Assembly: GCA_030588285.1 (NCBI GenBank)
Contig: JAUUYK010000037.1
Location: 1-7,782 of the forward strand
Length of the DNA: 7,782 nucleotides
Source of the DNA: Kiritimatiellales bacterium
Lineage (GTDB): Bacteria > Verrucomicrobiota > Kiritimatiellia > Kiritimatiellales > Pontiellaceae
Direction of reading: 5' to 3'
The stretch's first letter is position 1; every line of letters begins with the position of its first letter. The notes under the pieces were generated by a model that was not told where the DNA came from, searched no databases, and saw only the letters and a program-made list of their open reading frames with translations. The translations under genes and the position numbers were made by a program. Shown here in pieces: positions 7,694-7,782 of the stretch.

Positions 7694-7782
7694 TGGCCAG
7701 CGACAATTACATTTACCAGCCAACGACAATTACACTTACTGATTAATTAGCCGATAATTTGCGCTCTTTTCAAGAAGGAGGA
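7694..7782 (+). mobile_element. Possible left end of an insertion sequence (IS21-like?), truncated by window
   Basis: Two near-identical 20-bp direct repeats lie at 7697-7716 and 7720-7739 (18 of 20 matches, period 23; shared core CGACAATTACA at 7701-7711 and 7724-7734). They begin just after a TG dinucleotide (7694-7695) beside the inverted-repeat element. A GATAAT hexamer (7753-7758) and a strong Shine-Dalgarno AAGGAGGA (7775-7782) follow. Multiple short repeats at the ends, a TG terminus and a transposase gene starting soon after are known features of IS21-family elements (istA/istB). The right end and the transposase are outside the window, so the family is an inference, and a protein-binding site array in a normal promoter would look similar. 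Confidence 0.45.
7775..7782 (+). promoter_or_regulatory. Strong Shine-Dalgarno at window edge
   Basis: AAGGAGGA is a near-perfect match to the anti-Shine-Dalgarno complement and is the strongest such site in the window. It predicts a + strand start codon about 5-9 nt beyond the last base. Given the direct repeats just upstream, the gene may be a transposase. Confidence 0.55.

Noticed and set aside
7697..7739. CRISPR-like repeat array
   Set aside because: There are only two 20-bp copies with a 3-bp separation, with no spacer-length gaps and no third copy. An insertion-sequence end or binding-site pair fits better.
7568..7750. 60-codon + strand frame (TTG start) after recD2
   Set aside because: It runs through the palindromes, the G8 run and the direct repeats, has no ribosome binding site and a product of no recognisable type. 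It is most likely non-coding repeat sequence.

Overview
The window comes from a Gram-negative bacterium. It carries the peptidoglycan gene murB and three genes of the pathway that adds 4-amino-4-deoxy-L-arabinose (L-Ara4N) to lipid A. All recognisable genes lie on the + strand and look intact, with short gaps and no sign of decay. The lineage is not fixed by the sequence. The Arn proteins closely resemble the enterobacterial ones as I remember them, but the neighbourhood (murB upstream, an FmdB-type zinc ribbon and recD2 downstream, palindromic intergenic elements) is not enterobacterial. A PVC-group bacterium such as a Kiritimatiellota/Verrucomicrobiota relative is my guess, held with low confidence.

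Layout. Positions 1-96 are the 3' end of an unidentified gene. murB follows at 118-1056. A 94-nt gap holds a perfect TATAAT hexamer. Then come arnC (1151-2101), arnA (2126-4126, full-length bifunctional formyltransferase/dehydrogenase) and, after a 78-nt gap with a strong hairpin, arnD (4205-5086). A small zinc-ribbon gene (5098-5349) and recD2 (5350-7500) follow with almost no spacing, so arnD, the zinc-ribbon gene and recD2 are probably cotranscribed. The last 282 nt contain no convincing gene. They hold a perfect 8-bp palindrome, a G8 run, a long imperfect inverted repeat, and a pair of 20-bp direct repeats followed by a strong Shine-Dalgarno sequence at the window edge. That last arrangement looks like the left end of an insertion sequence, possibly IS21-like, whose transposase would start just outside.

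How the genes work together. ArnA oxidatively decarboxylates UDP-glucuronate and formylates UDP-L-Ara4N. ArnC moves the formylated sugar to undecaprenyl phosphate, and ArnD removes the formyl group. The aminotransferase ArnB and the lipid A transferase ArnT are needed to complete the known pathway and are not in this window. MurB feeds peptidoglycan precursor synthesis, which shares the undecaprenyl carrier. RecD2 is a DNA repair helicase with no obvious functional tie to the others.

I did not find a clearly novel system. The points most worth checking are the partial arn cluster in an unusual setting, the arnA-arnD hairpin, and the repeat-rich 3' flank with its probable insertion-sequence end.
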